Source: JAVBOJ01 sp031550755
GTDB taxonomy: Bacteria; Bacillota; Clostridia; Oscillospirales; UBA929
Direction of reading: 5' to 3'
Assembly (NCBI GenBank): GCA_031550755.1
Contig: JAVBOJ010000050.1
Coordinates: forward strand, 1-18,899
DNA: 18,899 nt
Shown: piece by piece, positions 1 to 6,358 of the stretch
Position numbering within the stretch: position 1 is the stretch's first letter
Layout of the letters: each line of letters starts with the position of its first letter
Program-made: the position numbers and the translations under genes
The notes under the pieces: model-generated
Seen by the model: the letters and a program-made list of their open reading frames with translations, nothing else
Database searches by the model: none
Told to the model about the DNA's origin: nothing

Positions 1-529
1 CGCGCAGGGGCGCCGTGAGCTGCCCGGCGCGGTTGGTCGCCCCGATGAGGGTAAACCGGGGCAAATCCAGCAGGATGGAGAGGGCCGACGGCCACTAGCC
101 GAGGATGATGTCCACGGCGCAGTCCTCCATGGCGGGATACAGCACCTCCTCCACCGACCGGTCCAGCCGGTGGATTTCGTCCACAAACAAAATATCATGC
201 TCGTTTAGGTTGGTCAGCAGCGCCGCCAGATCGCCCGCCTTTTCGATCGCCGGGCCGGAGGTGATGCGGATATTGACCCCCATCTCATTGGCGATGACCC
301 CGGCCAGCGTGGTTTTTCCCAGCCCCGGCGGGCCGTACAGCAGCACATGATCCAGCGGCTCGCGGCGGCCGCGCGCGGCCGCGATATAGATGGACAGGCT
401 GTCCGTGGCCTTTTACTGCCCGAGATAATCCTCCAGCCGGCGCGGACGCAGAGATACCTCCACATCGTCGCCCGGCGTATACGAGGTGGCTACCAGCCGC
501 TCCTCGTTGTCCTCATATTGGATGCTCAC
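1..529 (-). pseudogene. ruvB: Holliday junction branch-migration helicase RuvB, 5' part, broken by two in-frame stops, cut by window edge
   Basis: RuvB is the hexameric AAA+ motor that drives Holliday junction branch migration with RuvA. The frame begins at GTG 529 (SIQYEDNEERLV), with GGGAGG upstream inside trxB, and overlaps the trxB stop as GTGA. Family motifs are clear: LYGPPGLGKTT (Walker A), ITSGPAIEKAGDLAALLTNL, LFVDEIHRL (Walker B) and RFTLIGATNRAG (sensor region). Two stops interrupt this single frame: TAA at 413-415 after EDYLGQ, where the family has Glu, and TAG at 95-97 after DIILG, where the family has Lys, Glu or Thr. The next residues read WPSALSILLDLP where the family reads GPSARSIRLDLP. 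No frameshift is needed. Every deviation can be explained by G-to-T on the coding strand. Either this is a decaying gene or the sequence is wrong here; the DNA alone cannot decide. The C-terminal part lies outside the window. Confidence 0.9.
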
Positions 530-1440
530 CGGCCGATCCCTCCCTGCTCGCTCAAAAACTGCGCCGCCGCCGTCGCGGCGACCGCCCCGTCGGCACAGGC
601 CGTAATGATCTGATACAGCGGTTTTTTGCGGATATCGCCGGCCACAAAGACGCCCGGAATCGGCGTCAGGCAACACTCGTCGGACTCCACCCGTCCCTCT
701 GCGTCCAGCGGCAGCGGCAGCCCCTCGGTGCGCGGGACGGTGCCGACAGCCACAAACACTGCGGCGCAGTGAATTTGGGTCATTTCACCGGTTTCCGTAT
801 CGCGCACGCGCACGGCTTCCACCGTACGGGAGCCGGAAATCTCCTCCACCACGCTGCAAAGCCGGAGCCGGATGCCGGGGTGCCGCCGCACGGTTTGTGA
901 CAGCGCGGCGCCGGCACGGAAGCTGTCCCGCCGATGAATCAGGGTCACCCGCGGGCAGAGATTGGCGAGGTACAGCGCGTCCTGCAGGGCGGTGTTGCCG
1001 CCGCCGACCACCACGACCTCCCTGCCCTTGAAAAAGTGGCCGTCGCAGGTGGCGCAGTAAGAGACGCCGCGCCCGGCGAAGGTTTGCTCGCCGGCGCAGC
1101 CGATCTCACGGCGGCGCGCCCCCATACAGAGAATGACAGCGCGGGCGGAAAACGCCTCCTCCCCCGAAAAGACCCGCAGCTTCCCCGGGGTAAACTGATA
1201 GCCGGTGACCTCGCGGGCGAGGAATTCCACGCCGAGCGCACGGGCGTGCGCCTCCATCTGCATGGAAAGCTCCGGCCCGCTGGTTTCGGACAGTCCGGGG
1301 TAGTTGACAATAGCGCCGGTCTGGGTCATCTGCCCACCGGCAAACGCCGGCTCCAGCACCGTGACGGCCAGTCCCGCGCGGCGGGCATAAATACCGGCGG
1401 TCAGCCCCGCCGGGCCGCCGCCCACAATCAAAAGTTCCAT
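526..1440 (-). CDS. trxB: Thioredoxin reductase-like FAD/NAD(P)H disulfide oxidoreductase
   Basis: The 304-residue product is a low-molecular-weight thioredoxin reductase-type flavoprotein passing electrons from NAD(P)H through FAD to a redox disulfide. The FAD-binding GGGPAG lies at residues 7-12, the redox-active CATCDG with Cys129 and Cys132 in the usual place, the nucleotide-binding GGGNTA at about 146-151, and the C-terminal FAD motif VFVAGDIRKKPLYQI near the end. Length is normal (about 300-320). ATG 1440 is preferred over an upstream ATG at 1479 because GGAGGAGC sits just before it and the FAD motif then starts close to the N-terminus, as in the family. It is translationally coupled to ruvB. 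The partner thioredoxin is not in view, so the substrate could instead be another ferredoxin- or thioredoxin-like protein. Confidence 0.93.
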   Translation of the reverse strand: MELLIVGGGPAGLTAGIYARRAGLAVTVLEPAFAGGQMTQTGAIVNYPGLSETSGPELSMQMEAHARALGVEFLAREVTGYQFTPGKLRVFSGEEAFSARAVILCMGARRREIGCAGEQTFAGRGVSYCATCDGHFFKGREVVVVGGGNTALQDALYLANLCPRVTLIHRRDSFRAGAALSQTVRRHPGIRLRLCSVVEEISGSRTVEAVRVRDTETGEMTQIHCAAVFVAVGTVPRTEGLPLPLDAEGRVESDECCLTPIPGVFVAGDIRKKPLYQIITACADGAVAATAAAQFLSEQGGIGR

Positions 1441-1471
1441 GCGCTCCTCCCACCGGCAAAACTTCCCACAA

Positions 1472-1480
1472 TTCGACAAA
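1472..1480 (-). promoter_or_regulatory. Spo0A-box-like site upstream of trxB
   Basis: The minus strand reads TTTGTCGAA, a perfect match to the Spo0A box consensus known from Bacillus and Clostridium. It lies about 32 bases before the trxB start codon. A second identical 9-mer lies in the other large intergenic region. Function is inferred from the motif only. Confidence 0.3.
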
Positions 1481-1488
1481 GATCGTCG

Positions 1489-1517
1489 TTGACATTATGT
1501 GGAATATTTGTTATATT
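1489..1517 (+). promoter_or_regulatory. Sigma-A-type promoter pointing away from trxB
   Basis: TTGACA at 1489-1494 and TATATT at 1512-1517 are separated by exactly 17 bases, a near-consensus housekeeping promoter on the plus strand. No protein gene follows on this strand. A tandem pair of terminator-like hairpins begins about 60 bases after the expected start near 1524, so the output would be a short RNA. Confidence 0.6.
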
Positions 1518-1523
1518 GTTTCC

Positions 1524-1612
1524 AGACTCAACCGAGTCCATTCTTACCTATGCCGCCTATCTTTATCCCATAACCCACTGTGGCCGCCCGCTTGAGGGCG
1601 GCCGATCTTTTA
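1524..1612 (+). ncRNA. Candidate small non-coding RNA of about 90 bases
   Basis: The segment runs from the expected start of the 1489-1517 promoter to the first hairpin-plus-T-run. It starts with a short 5' stem-loop, GACTC AACC GAGTC (1525-1538), and ends in an 8-bp GC stem with a T-rich tail. There is no ORF beyond a seven-codon ATG frame without a ribosome binding site. I do not recognise it as 6S, SRP, tmRNA or a known riboswitch. It could be an independent sRNA or a by-product of divergent transcription at trxB. Confidence 0.35.
1582..1612 (+). terminator. Rho-independent terminator of the candidate small RNA
   Basis: GGCCGCCC (1582-1589) pairs perfectly with GGGCGGCC (1596-1603) across a six-base loop, followed by GATCTTTTATCCTTTT. 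The T-rich side is only on the plus strand, so it should stop plus-strand transcription. Confidence 0.6.
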
Positions 1613-1618
1613 TCCTTT

Positions 1619-1652
1619 TCGATTGAAAGGCTAGCCTTTCAATCGATTTTTT
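1619..1652 (+). terminator. Perfect 28-base palindrome followed by six Ts
   Basis: Bases 1619-1646 are a perfect palindrome centred on GCTAGC, with outer arms TCGATTGAAAG and CTTTCAATCGA, followed by TTTTTT at 1647-1652. As RNA it would form a hairpin with a U-tail on the plus strand, a backup terminator to 1582-1612. As DNA it could also be a dyad protein-binding site. Confidence 0.45.
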
Positions 1653-1662
1653 CATAAGGATA

Positions 1663-1693
1663 AATTTTCGGCGGAATGAATCCGCCGAAAATT
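1663..1693. repeat. 13-bp perfect inverted repeat downstream of the aldo/keto reductase gene
   Basis: AATTTTCGGCGGA (1663-1675) and TCCGCCGAAAATT (1681-1693) pair perfectly around a five-base loop. It lies 28 bases past the stop codon of the minus-strand aldo/keto reductase gene. The A/T-rich stem base gives some terminator character in both directions, but neither side has a real T-run. It probably ends or protects the 3' end of the MATE-pfk-aldo/keto reductase transcript. Confidence 0.45.
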
Positions 1694-1720
1694 CAAACAA
1701 CTTACAGGGGATTGCGGGGG

Positions 1721-2842
1721 CTATATCGCTTCGGCGGCGGCGTGCACCTTTTTCAGTTCCTCGATGATGGCCAGCTCCTGCGGGCACCGCTCCTCGCACG
1801 CACCGCACTCGATGCAGGCCGTGGCCTGTTTTTCCTTGGGCGTGGCGGCGAGATAATTGGCCAGCGGCCAGGTCGATTGGAACCGGATATGGCTGTTGTA
1901 CCGTTCAAACAAATCGGGAATGTTGATCTCCTGCGGGCAGTCGATGCAGTATTTGCAGCCGGTGCAGCGCACGAGCGGCAGGTTTTCAAACGCCTCGACC
2001 ACCCGGTCGAGGGTTTTGTATTCGTCCTCGGTCAACGGCACAAACGGCGCAAACTGCGCCGCGTTGTCGCGGCACTGCTCCATCGTGCTCATGCCGGACA
2101 AAATCACGTCCGCCGCCGGCAGGCTGCCGCACCAGCGCATCGCCCATGAAGCGTTGGAGGCGTTGGGATTGGCGGCGCGAAGGATCTCCTCCATGGCGGG
2201 ATACAGCCGCGCCAGCCCGCCGCCGCGCACCGGCTCCATCACGATGACGGGGAGGCCGCGACGGCGCAGCTCCTCGTACAAAACGCTGGCTTCCCTCTGC
2301 GCCCAGTCGGCGTAGTTGAGCTGAATCTGGCAGAAATCACAGGGGTATTCGTCCAGAATTTTAGCCAGATCCTCGTTGGCGCCGTGGAACGACAGCCCGA
2401 AAAACCGGATTTTCCCCTCGGCCTTGAGTCGCCGGACGAACTCTAGCACCCCGAGGTCGCGCAGTTTGCCCCATGTGCCGTAATTGATGCCGTGCAGCAG
2501 ATAAAAGTCGATGCGCTCCAGACCCAGACGCTCGCGCTGGGTCTCAAAAATGCGCTCCATGTCGGCCGGCTCCTTGCACAGGTGGCCGGGCAGCTTGGTG
2601 GCGACATAGTAGCTGTCGCGCGGATACCGCTCCACCAGCGCGCGGCGCACGAAGGGCTCCGACTGCTCGTTGTGGTAAAAATACGCCGTGTCGTAATAAT
2701 TGACCCCGGCCTCATAGAGCATATCGACATATTTCACCGACTCGTCATAATCGATCCGGCCGTCCTTTTCCGGCAGTCGCATGACGCCCAACCCCAGCCG
2801 GGACAGCGTGACGCCCAGCGAGGGAATCTCCTTCATTTGCAT
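1721..2842 (-). CDS. Aldo/keto reductase with C-terminal 2x[4Fe-4S] ferredoxin domain
   Basis: The 373-residue protein joins an aldo/keto reductase TIM barrel (about residues 5-270) to a ferredoxin-like tail. The catalytic tetrad is recognisable as Asp51, Tyr56, Lys83 and His117 (NYYDTAYFYHN, ATKLPG, FYLLHGIN). The tail carries CTGCKYCIDCP and CIECGACEERCP, eight cysteines that should hold two [4Fe-4S] clusters. Such fused oxidoreductases are common in anaerobic Firmicutes; the physiological substrate is generally unknown. The start is the ATG of MQMKE at 2842, with AAGGAGG nine bases upstream; an ATG five bases earlier is out of frame. It follows the phosphofructokinase gene by 18 bases and is the last gene of the MATE-pfk operon. 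Confidence 0.92.
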   Translation of the reverse strand: MQMKEIPSLGVTLSRLGLGVMRLPEKDGRIDYDESVKYVDMLYEAGVNYYDTAYFYHNEQSEPFVRRALVERYPRDSYYVATKLPGHLCKEPADMERIFETQRERLGLERIDFYLLHGINYGTWGKLRDLGVLEFVRRLKAEGKIRFFGLSFHGANEDLAKILDEYPCDFCQIQLNYADWAQREASVLYEELRRRGLPVIVMEPVRGGGLARLYPAMEEILRAANPNASNASWAMRWCGSLPAADVILSGMSTMEQCRDNAAQFAPFVPLTEDEYKTLDRVVEAFENLPLVRCTGCKYCIDCPQEINIPDLFERYNSHIRFQSTWPLANYLAATPKEKQATACIECGACEERCPQELAIIEELKKVHAAAEAI

Positions 2843-2860
2843 GGCATGTTGCCTCCTTCC

Positions 2861-4138
2861 TCAATACCCTTGTGGTGTAAAGTCATTCAGCTTGCGGGGC
2901 AGCTCGGTCAGCGTCAGCCGCGCGAAGCGCTGCAATCCGTTTTCCAGCGGAATCTCCGGCCACGCGTCGCCGATCAGCGGGCGGGCGTAGCGCACAAAGT
3001 CGTCGGTCACGTCGATCCGACTGGGCGCGAGCCACTGCGCCGGAATGCTCCGCTCCGACGCCGCCACCAGCGCCAGCGGCACCTTGTCGTAGACCGCCCG
3101 GTATACGTCTCCCGGCGCGCGCAGGATGGTGGCCATAAACCCGGTACCGTCCTTCAGCGCAACCTCCACGGCGTGCGCCCCGACGGCATACGCCTCCTCG
3201 ACATCCACCGCCGAACGGTAAATAGCCGTCCCGCGTTGCAGCACGCCCGGCACCTGTCCGGTGGCCTGACCGCGCACGGGGAGCTTGCGGCTGTTCAGAT
3301 AATTGACGACCACTTGCGCCGCCGTGGTTTGCGACGCGCCGTATTCCACATGCCCGAAGCCGTCGCGCGCCTCGCCCAGCGTGCCCACGTCAAAGCCCTC
3401 GCCCACCACCACGATGCACCGCCCGCGCGCGCGGAGCATGGCATCGACATTTTCGGCCAGCTCGGGCAGGCTCAGGCCGCTCTCGGCCAGATACAGCTGC
3501 AACGGGAAGGCCCGCTCGGGGTCGGCCAGCCGCGCGGCGGCGGCAATAAAGCCGCTTTTGCGCCCCATGGCCTGCCAGACCGACACAGGCTCGGACGGAG
3601 CCATGCCCCGGTTTTCCTCCTCGGCGTTCTGGATCACGCTGGCCCAGTAGCGCGCGGCGCTGCCGTAGCCGGGCGTGTGGTCGATGAGTCGGAATTCCGG
3701 GTCGCCCACGTCGTTGTCAATGGTTTTGGGCACGCCGGTCACCGTCAGCGGAAAGCCCTGCCGCGCCGCCAGCTTGGAGACGCGGTCGGCGGTGTCCATC
3801 GAGTCGTTGCCGCCGATGTAGAAAAAATACCCGACATCGTGGGCGCGCAGCACCTCGACAATGCGGTCATAATCGGCCTCCTGCTCGGGCTTCAGCTTGT
3901 ACCGGCAGGTGCCGATGCCGCCCGAGGCCGGCGTATGGCGCAGACGCGCCAGCTCGGCGGGGTTTTCCGCCGACAGATCGATGAGCTGCTCGGTCAGCAC
4001 GCCCTCAATGCCGTGCAGCGCGCCCAGCACCCGTGTAATCGAACCGGGATAGGCCATGGCGCGTTCAATAACGCCCAGCAGGGACGCGTTGATGACCGGC
4101 GACGGGCCTCCGCCCAGCGCCACCAATGCGTTTGACAT
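2861..4138 (-). CDS. Pyrophosphate-type phosphofructokinase family protein
   Basis: This 425-residue PfkA-family enzyme phosphorylates fructose 6-phosphate to fructose 1,6-bisphosphate in glycolysis. The family signatures are ALGGGPSPVINAS (residues 7-19), YIGGNDSMDTADRVS (107-121), GVPKTIDNDV (135-144) and HTPGYGSAARYW. Two positions point to pyrophosphate rather than ATP as donor: IGGND instead of IGGDG, and Lys in PKTIDND instead of PGTIDND. These are known specificity markers; the actual donor is inferred. The length of 425 also fits the longer PPi group rather than the 320-residue ATP enzymes. ATG 4138 has GGGAGG six bases upstream and lies one base after the MATE stop, so its ribosome binding site is inside the MATE reading frame and translation is likely coupled. 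Confidence 0.88.
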   Translation of the reverse strand: MSNALVALGGGPSPVINASLLGVIERAMAYPGSITRVLGALHGIEGVLTEQLIDLSAENPAELARLRHTPASGGIGTCRYKLKPEQEADYDRIVEVLRAHDVGYFFYIGGNDSMDTADRVSKLAARQGFPLTVTGVPKTIDNDVGDPEFRLIDHTPGYGSAARYWASVIQNAEEENRGMAPSEPVSVWQAMGRKSGFIAAAARLADPERAFPLQLYLAESGLSLPELAENVDAMLRARGRCIVVVGEGFDVGTLGEARDGFGHVEYGASQTTAAQVVVNYLNSRKLPVRGQATGQVPGVLQRGTAIYRSAVDVEEAYAVGAHAVEVALKDGTGFMATILRAPGDVYRAVYDKVPLALVAASERSIPAQWLAPSRIDVTDDFVRYARPLIGDAWPEIPLENGLQRFARLTLTELPRKLNDFTPQGY

Positions 4139-4139
4139 A

Positions 4140-5513
4140 TTATACCTCCCTCGGCGCGGCGGCAATGCCGGTTTTTGTTTTTTTCCAGGCGCCGCCGCGG
4201 ATAAACAGCGCGGTGATGAGAATCGGCCCGAGCGTGGCCAGCGGCACCGAAAGCCCCAGACCGGTCATGCCCATCGAGAGCCCCAGCGTGAACAGATAGG
4301 CCAGCGGAACGCGCAGCACGATGCTGGACAGCACCGTGTTGATGAGGGAGATCTCGGTATGTCCCGACCCGGTGATGAGTCCGTTCATGGAGAACAAAAG
4401 CGCGGTCAGGAGGTAGTCAAAGCTGATGACACGCAGGTAGGAAATGCCCATTTCCATGGACTCCGGCCCGGCGTTGAACAGGCTGAGCACGGGTCCCGGG
4501 AAAAGCTGCACCAGCGCAAAAATAACCGCCGCCAAAGCGACCGACAGCCGCAGCCCGATCCACATGGTTTTCTTGGCGCGGTCATGCTCGCCGGCACCGA
4601 TGTTCTGCCCCGCCATGGCGGAAACGGCCGATGAAAAGGCCACATTGGGCAGAATGGCGAAGCTGTTGACCTTGCCGCTGATGCCGATGACGGTGGAGGC
4701 CACGAGCCCGCCGATGCGGTTGGCCAGCCCCGTCAGCGCCAGGAAGGACAGGCTGGTGATGCCGCCCTGAATCGCCACCGGCAGCCCCAGCTTGAAGATG
4801 AGCTTCGCTTTGTCCCGGTGGATACTAAAGCTTCTGGGCTTGAAGTCAAAAATAAAATTCGACCGCGCCAGCGTGATGGCGGCAAACAGGAAGGAGACCG
4901 CCTGGGCGATAACGGTGGCCAGCGCCGCGCCGAACGCGCCCCAACCCAGCGGCCCGACAAAAATGATGTCCAGAATGATGTTCAGCACCGCCGCGATGGC
5001 CACAAATACCAGCGGCCGGCGGGAATCGCCCATGCCGCGCAGCACGGCGCTGACCGAATTGTATCCCAAAATAAAAATCGTTCCGCCCAGCGTGACCTGC
5101 AAATACGCCGACGCGTCGGCAAAGGAGGCCTCCGGGGTGTCCAGCAGACGCAAAATCGGCGCGTGCAACGGCAGCATGACGGCGGTAATGACTACGGCGG
5201 CAATGGCAAACAGGGAAAACAGCGTTCCCACCGCCTGTTTTTCGTCCTCGTAGCGCCGCGCGCCGATATACTGCGCGATCAGGATGGTGCCGCCGACGGC
5301 GAATCCGCCGAAAATCTGGGTGACCAAAAAGGTGACCTGCCCGCCGATGGCCACACCCGAAATGCCGGCGTCGCCGCAATATTGCCCCACGATGACCATA
5401 TCCGCCACATTGTACAGCGCCTGCAACAGGTTGGACAGCAGCAGCGGAATGGAAAAACGAACGAGCTTGGAGGCCACGCGGCCCCGGGTCAGATCATGCC
5501 CAAAGTGTTCCAT
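4140..5513 (-). CDS. MATE family multi-antimicrobial extrusion transporter
   Basis: The 457-residue, strongly hydrophobic protein matches the MATE/MOP family of Na+- or H+-coupled exporters with about 12 membrane segments. The N-terminus is typical: FSIPLLLSNLLQALYNVADMVIVGQY, where the helix-1 Pro and the Asn-Val-Ala-Asp-Met stretch are family features. The internal repeat is seen again near residue 235 (KLIFKLGLPVAIQGGITSLSFLAL). Length fits the usual 440-470. ATG 5513 has GGGGAGA seven bases upstream. It is the first gene of a three-gene operon, behind a promoter at 5542-5570. The exported compound cannot be read from the sequence. Co-transcription with a glycolytic enzyme and an Fe-S oxidoreductase is unusual for an efflux pump. 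Confidence 0.93.
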   Translation of the reverse strand: MEHFGHDLTRGRVASKLVRFSIPLLLSNLLQALYNVADMVIVGQYCGDAGISGVAIGGQVTFLVTQIFGGFAVGGTILIAQYIGARRYEDEKQAVGTLFSLFAIAAVVITAVMLPLHAPILRLLDTPEASFADASAYLQVTLGGTIFILGYNSVSAVLRGMGDSRRPLVFVAIAAVLNIILDIIFVGPLGWGAFGAALATVIAQAVSFLFAAITLARSNFIFDFKPRSFSIHRDKAKLIFKLGLPVAIQGGITSLSFLALTGLANRIGGLVASTVIGISGKVNSFAILPNVAFSSAVSAMAGQNIGAGEHDRAKKTMWIGLRLSVALAAVIFALVQLFPGPVLSLFNAGPESMEMGISYLRVISFDYLLTALLFSMNGLITGSGHTEISLINTVLSSIVLRVPLAYLFTLGLSMGMTGLGLSVPLATLGPILITALFIRGGAWKKTKTGIAAAPREV

Positions 5514-5541
5514 GCCATTCTCCCCTCATTGATACCGTCAT

Positions 5542-5570
5542 ATTATACCAATCGGCCCATGGATAGGCAA
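5542..5570 (-). promoter_or_regulatory. Promoter of the MATE-pfk-aldo/keto reductase operon
   Basis: On the minus strand TTGCCT (5570-5565) and a perfect TATAAT (5547-5542) are 17 bases apart. The expected start is near 5535, giving a leader of about 20 bases before the MATE ATG. Confidence 0.7.
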
Positions 5571-5590
5571 GGATAAAATTGTGGTATCCT

Positions 5591-5626
5591 AAAAAAAGCG
5601 CGCTCGGAAGCAAGTTCCGCGCGCGC
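5591..5626 (-). terminator. Rho-independent terminator of the DUF6514-like gene
   Basis: On the minus strand a GC-rich stem (GCGCGC with GCGCGC, then GGAA with TTCC around a short loop, with a two-base bulge) is followed by seven Ts at 5597-5591. It begins 16 bases after the stop codon at 5642 and separates this gene from the MATE operon. Confidence 0.75.
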
Positions 5627-5641
5627 CGGGGGAGATTGTTT

Positions 5642-5932
5642 TCAGGCGAGATAGTCCTGCACCACATCTTCAAGTGAAACGGGCGTCACCGTATTCCTCC
5701 ATAGCAGTTCCAGAAGTTTTTCCACCCGCTCGTGTACGGTGGAAATATTTCTGACGCGACAGGTCTCTGTTTCTTTGCCATCCTCCAAAAACGAAATTTC
5801 CACCCCGAAATTTTCGCCTGTTTCCTGTCCGTCGGGCAACAGAAGTGGATCGATGGTCATCGCGTAGCGCAAAAACAGTGGTAACCCTTCTCCTGACTCG
5901 ATGTTTGCATTTTTGTACGTCATACTTCTCAT
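5642..5932 (-). CDS. Small DUF6514-like protein of unknown function
   Basis: The product has 96 residues, is soluble and mostly acidic, and has no signal peptide or membrane segment. The C-terminal pattern, RVRNISTVHERVEKLLELLWRNTVTPVSLEDVVQDYLA, resembles the DUF6514 family of small clostridial proteins, in which a leucine-rich helix is followed by VTPVSLxDVVxDxL. The assignment is from memory of the family and was not searched. No function is established. ATG 5932 has AAGGAGGA seven bases before it. The gene has its own terminator and stands alone. A weak candidate promoter upstream (CGGACA, 17 bases, GATACT on the minus strand around 6005-6033) could drive it. Confidence 0.8.
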   Translation of the reverse strand: MRSMTYKNANIESGEGLPLFLRYAMTIDPLLLPDGQETGENFGVEISFLEDGKETETCRVRNISTVHERVEKLLELLWRNTVTPVSLEDVVQDYLA

Positions 5933-6081
5933 ACAACATCCTCCTTGTTTCTCTAGCGTGCGGCCGTATCCCTCCCGACACGGTCAAACCCTTGCAGTAT
6001 CACCCCTTTTTAGAACTTTGTCCGTTTTTTAGTGGTTGACCTTATTAAACCACAAGAAGGAAAGTTTTTCCACAAAAACGC

Positions 6082-6090
6082 TTCGACAAA
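6082..6090 (-). promoter_or_regulatory. Spo0A-box-like site upstream of the DUF6514-like gene
   Basis: The minus strand reads TTTGTCGAA, identical to the site before trxB. It lies about 150 bases before the DUF6514-like start, upstream of its weak candidate promoter. Assignment rests on the motif alone. Confidence 0.28.
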
Positions 6091-6292
6091 ATTCGATTTT
6101 TCGCTTGTAAAATCAACCAAAACCTGTTTTTATGTAATTCTGTGATGCTCTTACGTTGTTGTATAATGTTTGTTATAGTCGTATTATGTCGATATTTTTT
6201 TCGAGGGAACGCTGTTGGCGAGGGTCTGTTTTTGGACGGAGAGGGATTGAAAACCACAACGCACACCGCGCGATTCTTTCGCAAAAATTTTC

Positions 6293-6321
6293 TTGCATTT
6301 TTCATAGGGCTATGCTATCAT
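6293..6321 (+). promoter_or_regulatory. rpmE promoter
   Basis: TTGCAT (6293-6298) and TATCAT (6316-6321) are 17 bases apart. The start would be near 6328, about 30 bases before the rpmE ATG. No extra structure was seen in this short leader. Confidence 0.65.
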
Positions 6322-6358
6322 GCATTGTGTGACTTTGCGCAGAGAAAGAGGTGAAATC

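Larger units (their letters stand above)
5933..6358. other. AT-rich divergent intergenic region between the DUF6514-like gene and rpmE
   Basis: This 426-base gap has no convincing ORF. It holds the start region of two divergent genes. On the plus strand it contains the rpmE promoter (6293-6321) and a weaker upstream pair, TTGTAT and TATTAT 17 bases apart, at about 6160-6187. On the minus strand there is a weak promoter candidate near 6005-6033 and a Spo0A-box-like 9-mer at 6082-6090. A short inverted repeat, GTGGTT and AACCAC ten bases apart, lies near 6032-6053. The region is clearly more AT-rich than its neighbours. Apart from these sites I see nothing else. Confidence 0.5.

Noticed and set aside
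95..415. Stop-codon reassignment or readthrough as the reason for the ruvB stops
   Set aside because: Both TAA and TAG would need to be read as sense in one gene, while all other genes use TAA and TGA normally as stops. Nearby missense changes of the same base type point to error or decay instead.
2492..4135. A 547-codon open frame on the plus strand opposite the phosphofructokinase and aldo/keto reductase genes
   Set aside because: It is rich in Arg, His, Gln and Ala with no recognisable motif, lacks a ribosome binding site, and lies fully antisense to two well-recognised genes in GC-rich DNA. It is a codon-bias shadow.
6066..6074. A DnaA-box-like TTTTCCACA
   Set aside because: It has one mismatch, stands alone and has no cluster or DnaA/DnaN gene around it, so an origin is not supported.
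6172..6190. A stretch resembling part of the T7 promoter (TAATACGACTATA on the minus strand)
   Set aside because: It matches only the first ten bases plus a few more by chance in AT-rich DNA; no phage gene is present.
6045..6305. An 86-codon minus-strand frame in the AT-rich gap before rpmE
   Set aside because: Its residues (many Lys, Asn, Arg, no pattern) look like translated AT-rich spacer, there is no ribosome binding site, and it overlaps the rpmE promoter.
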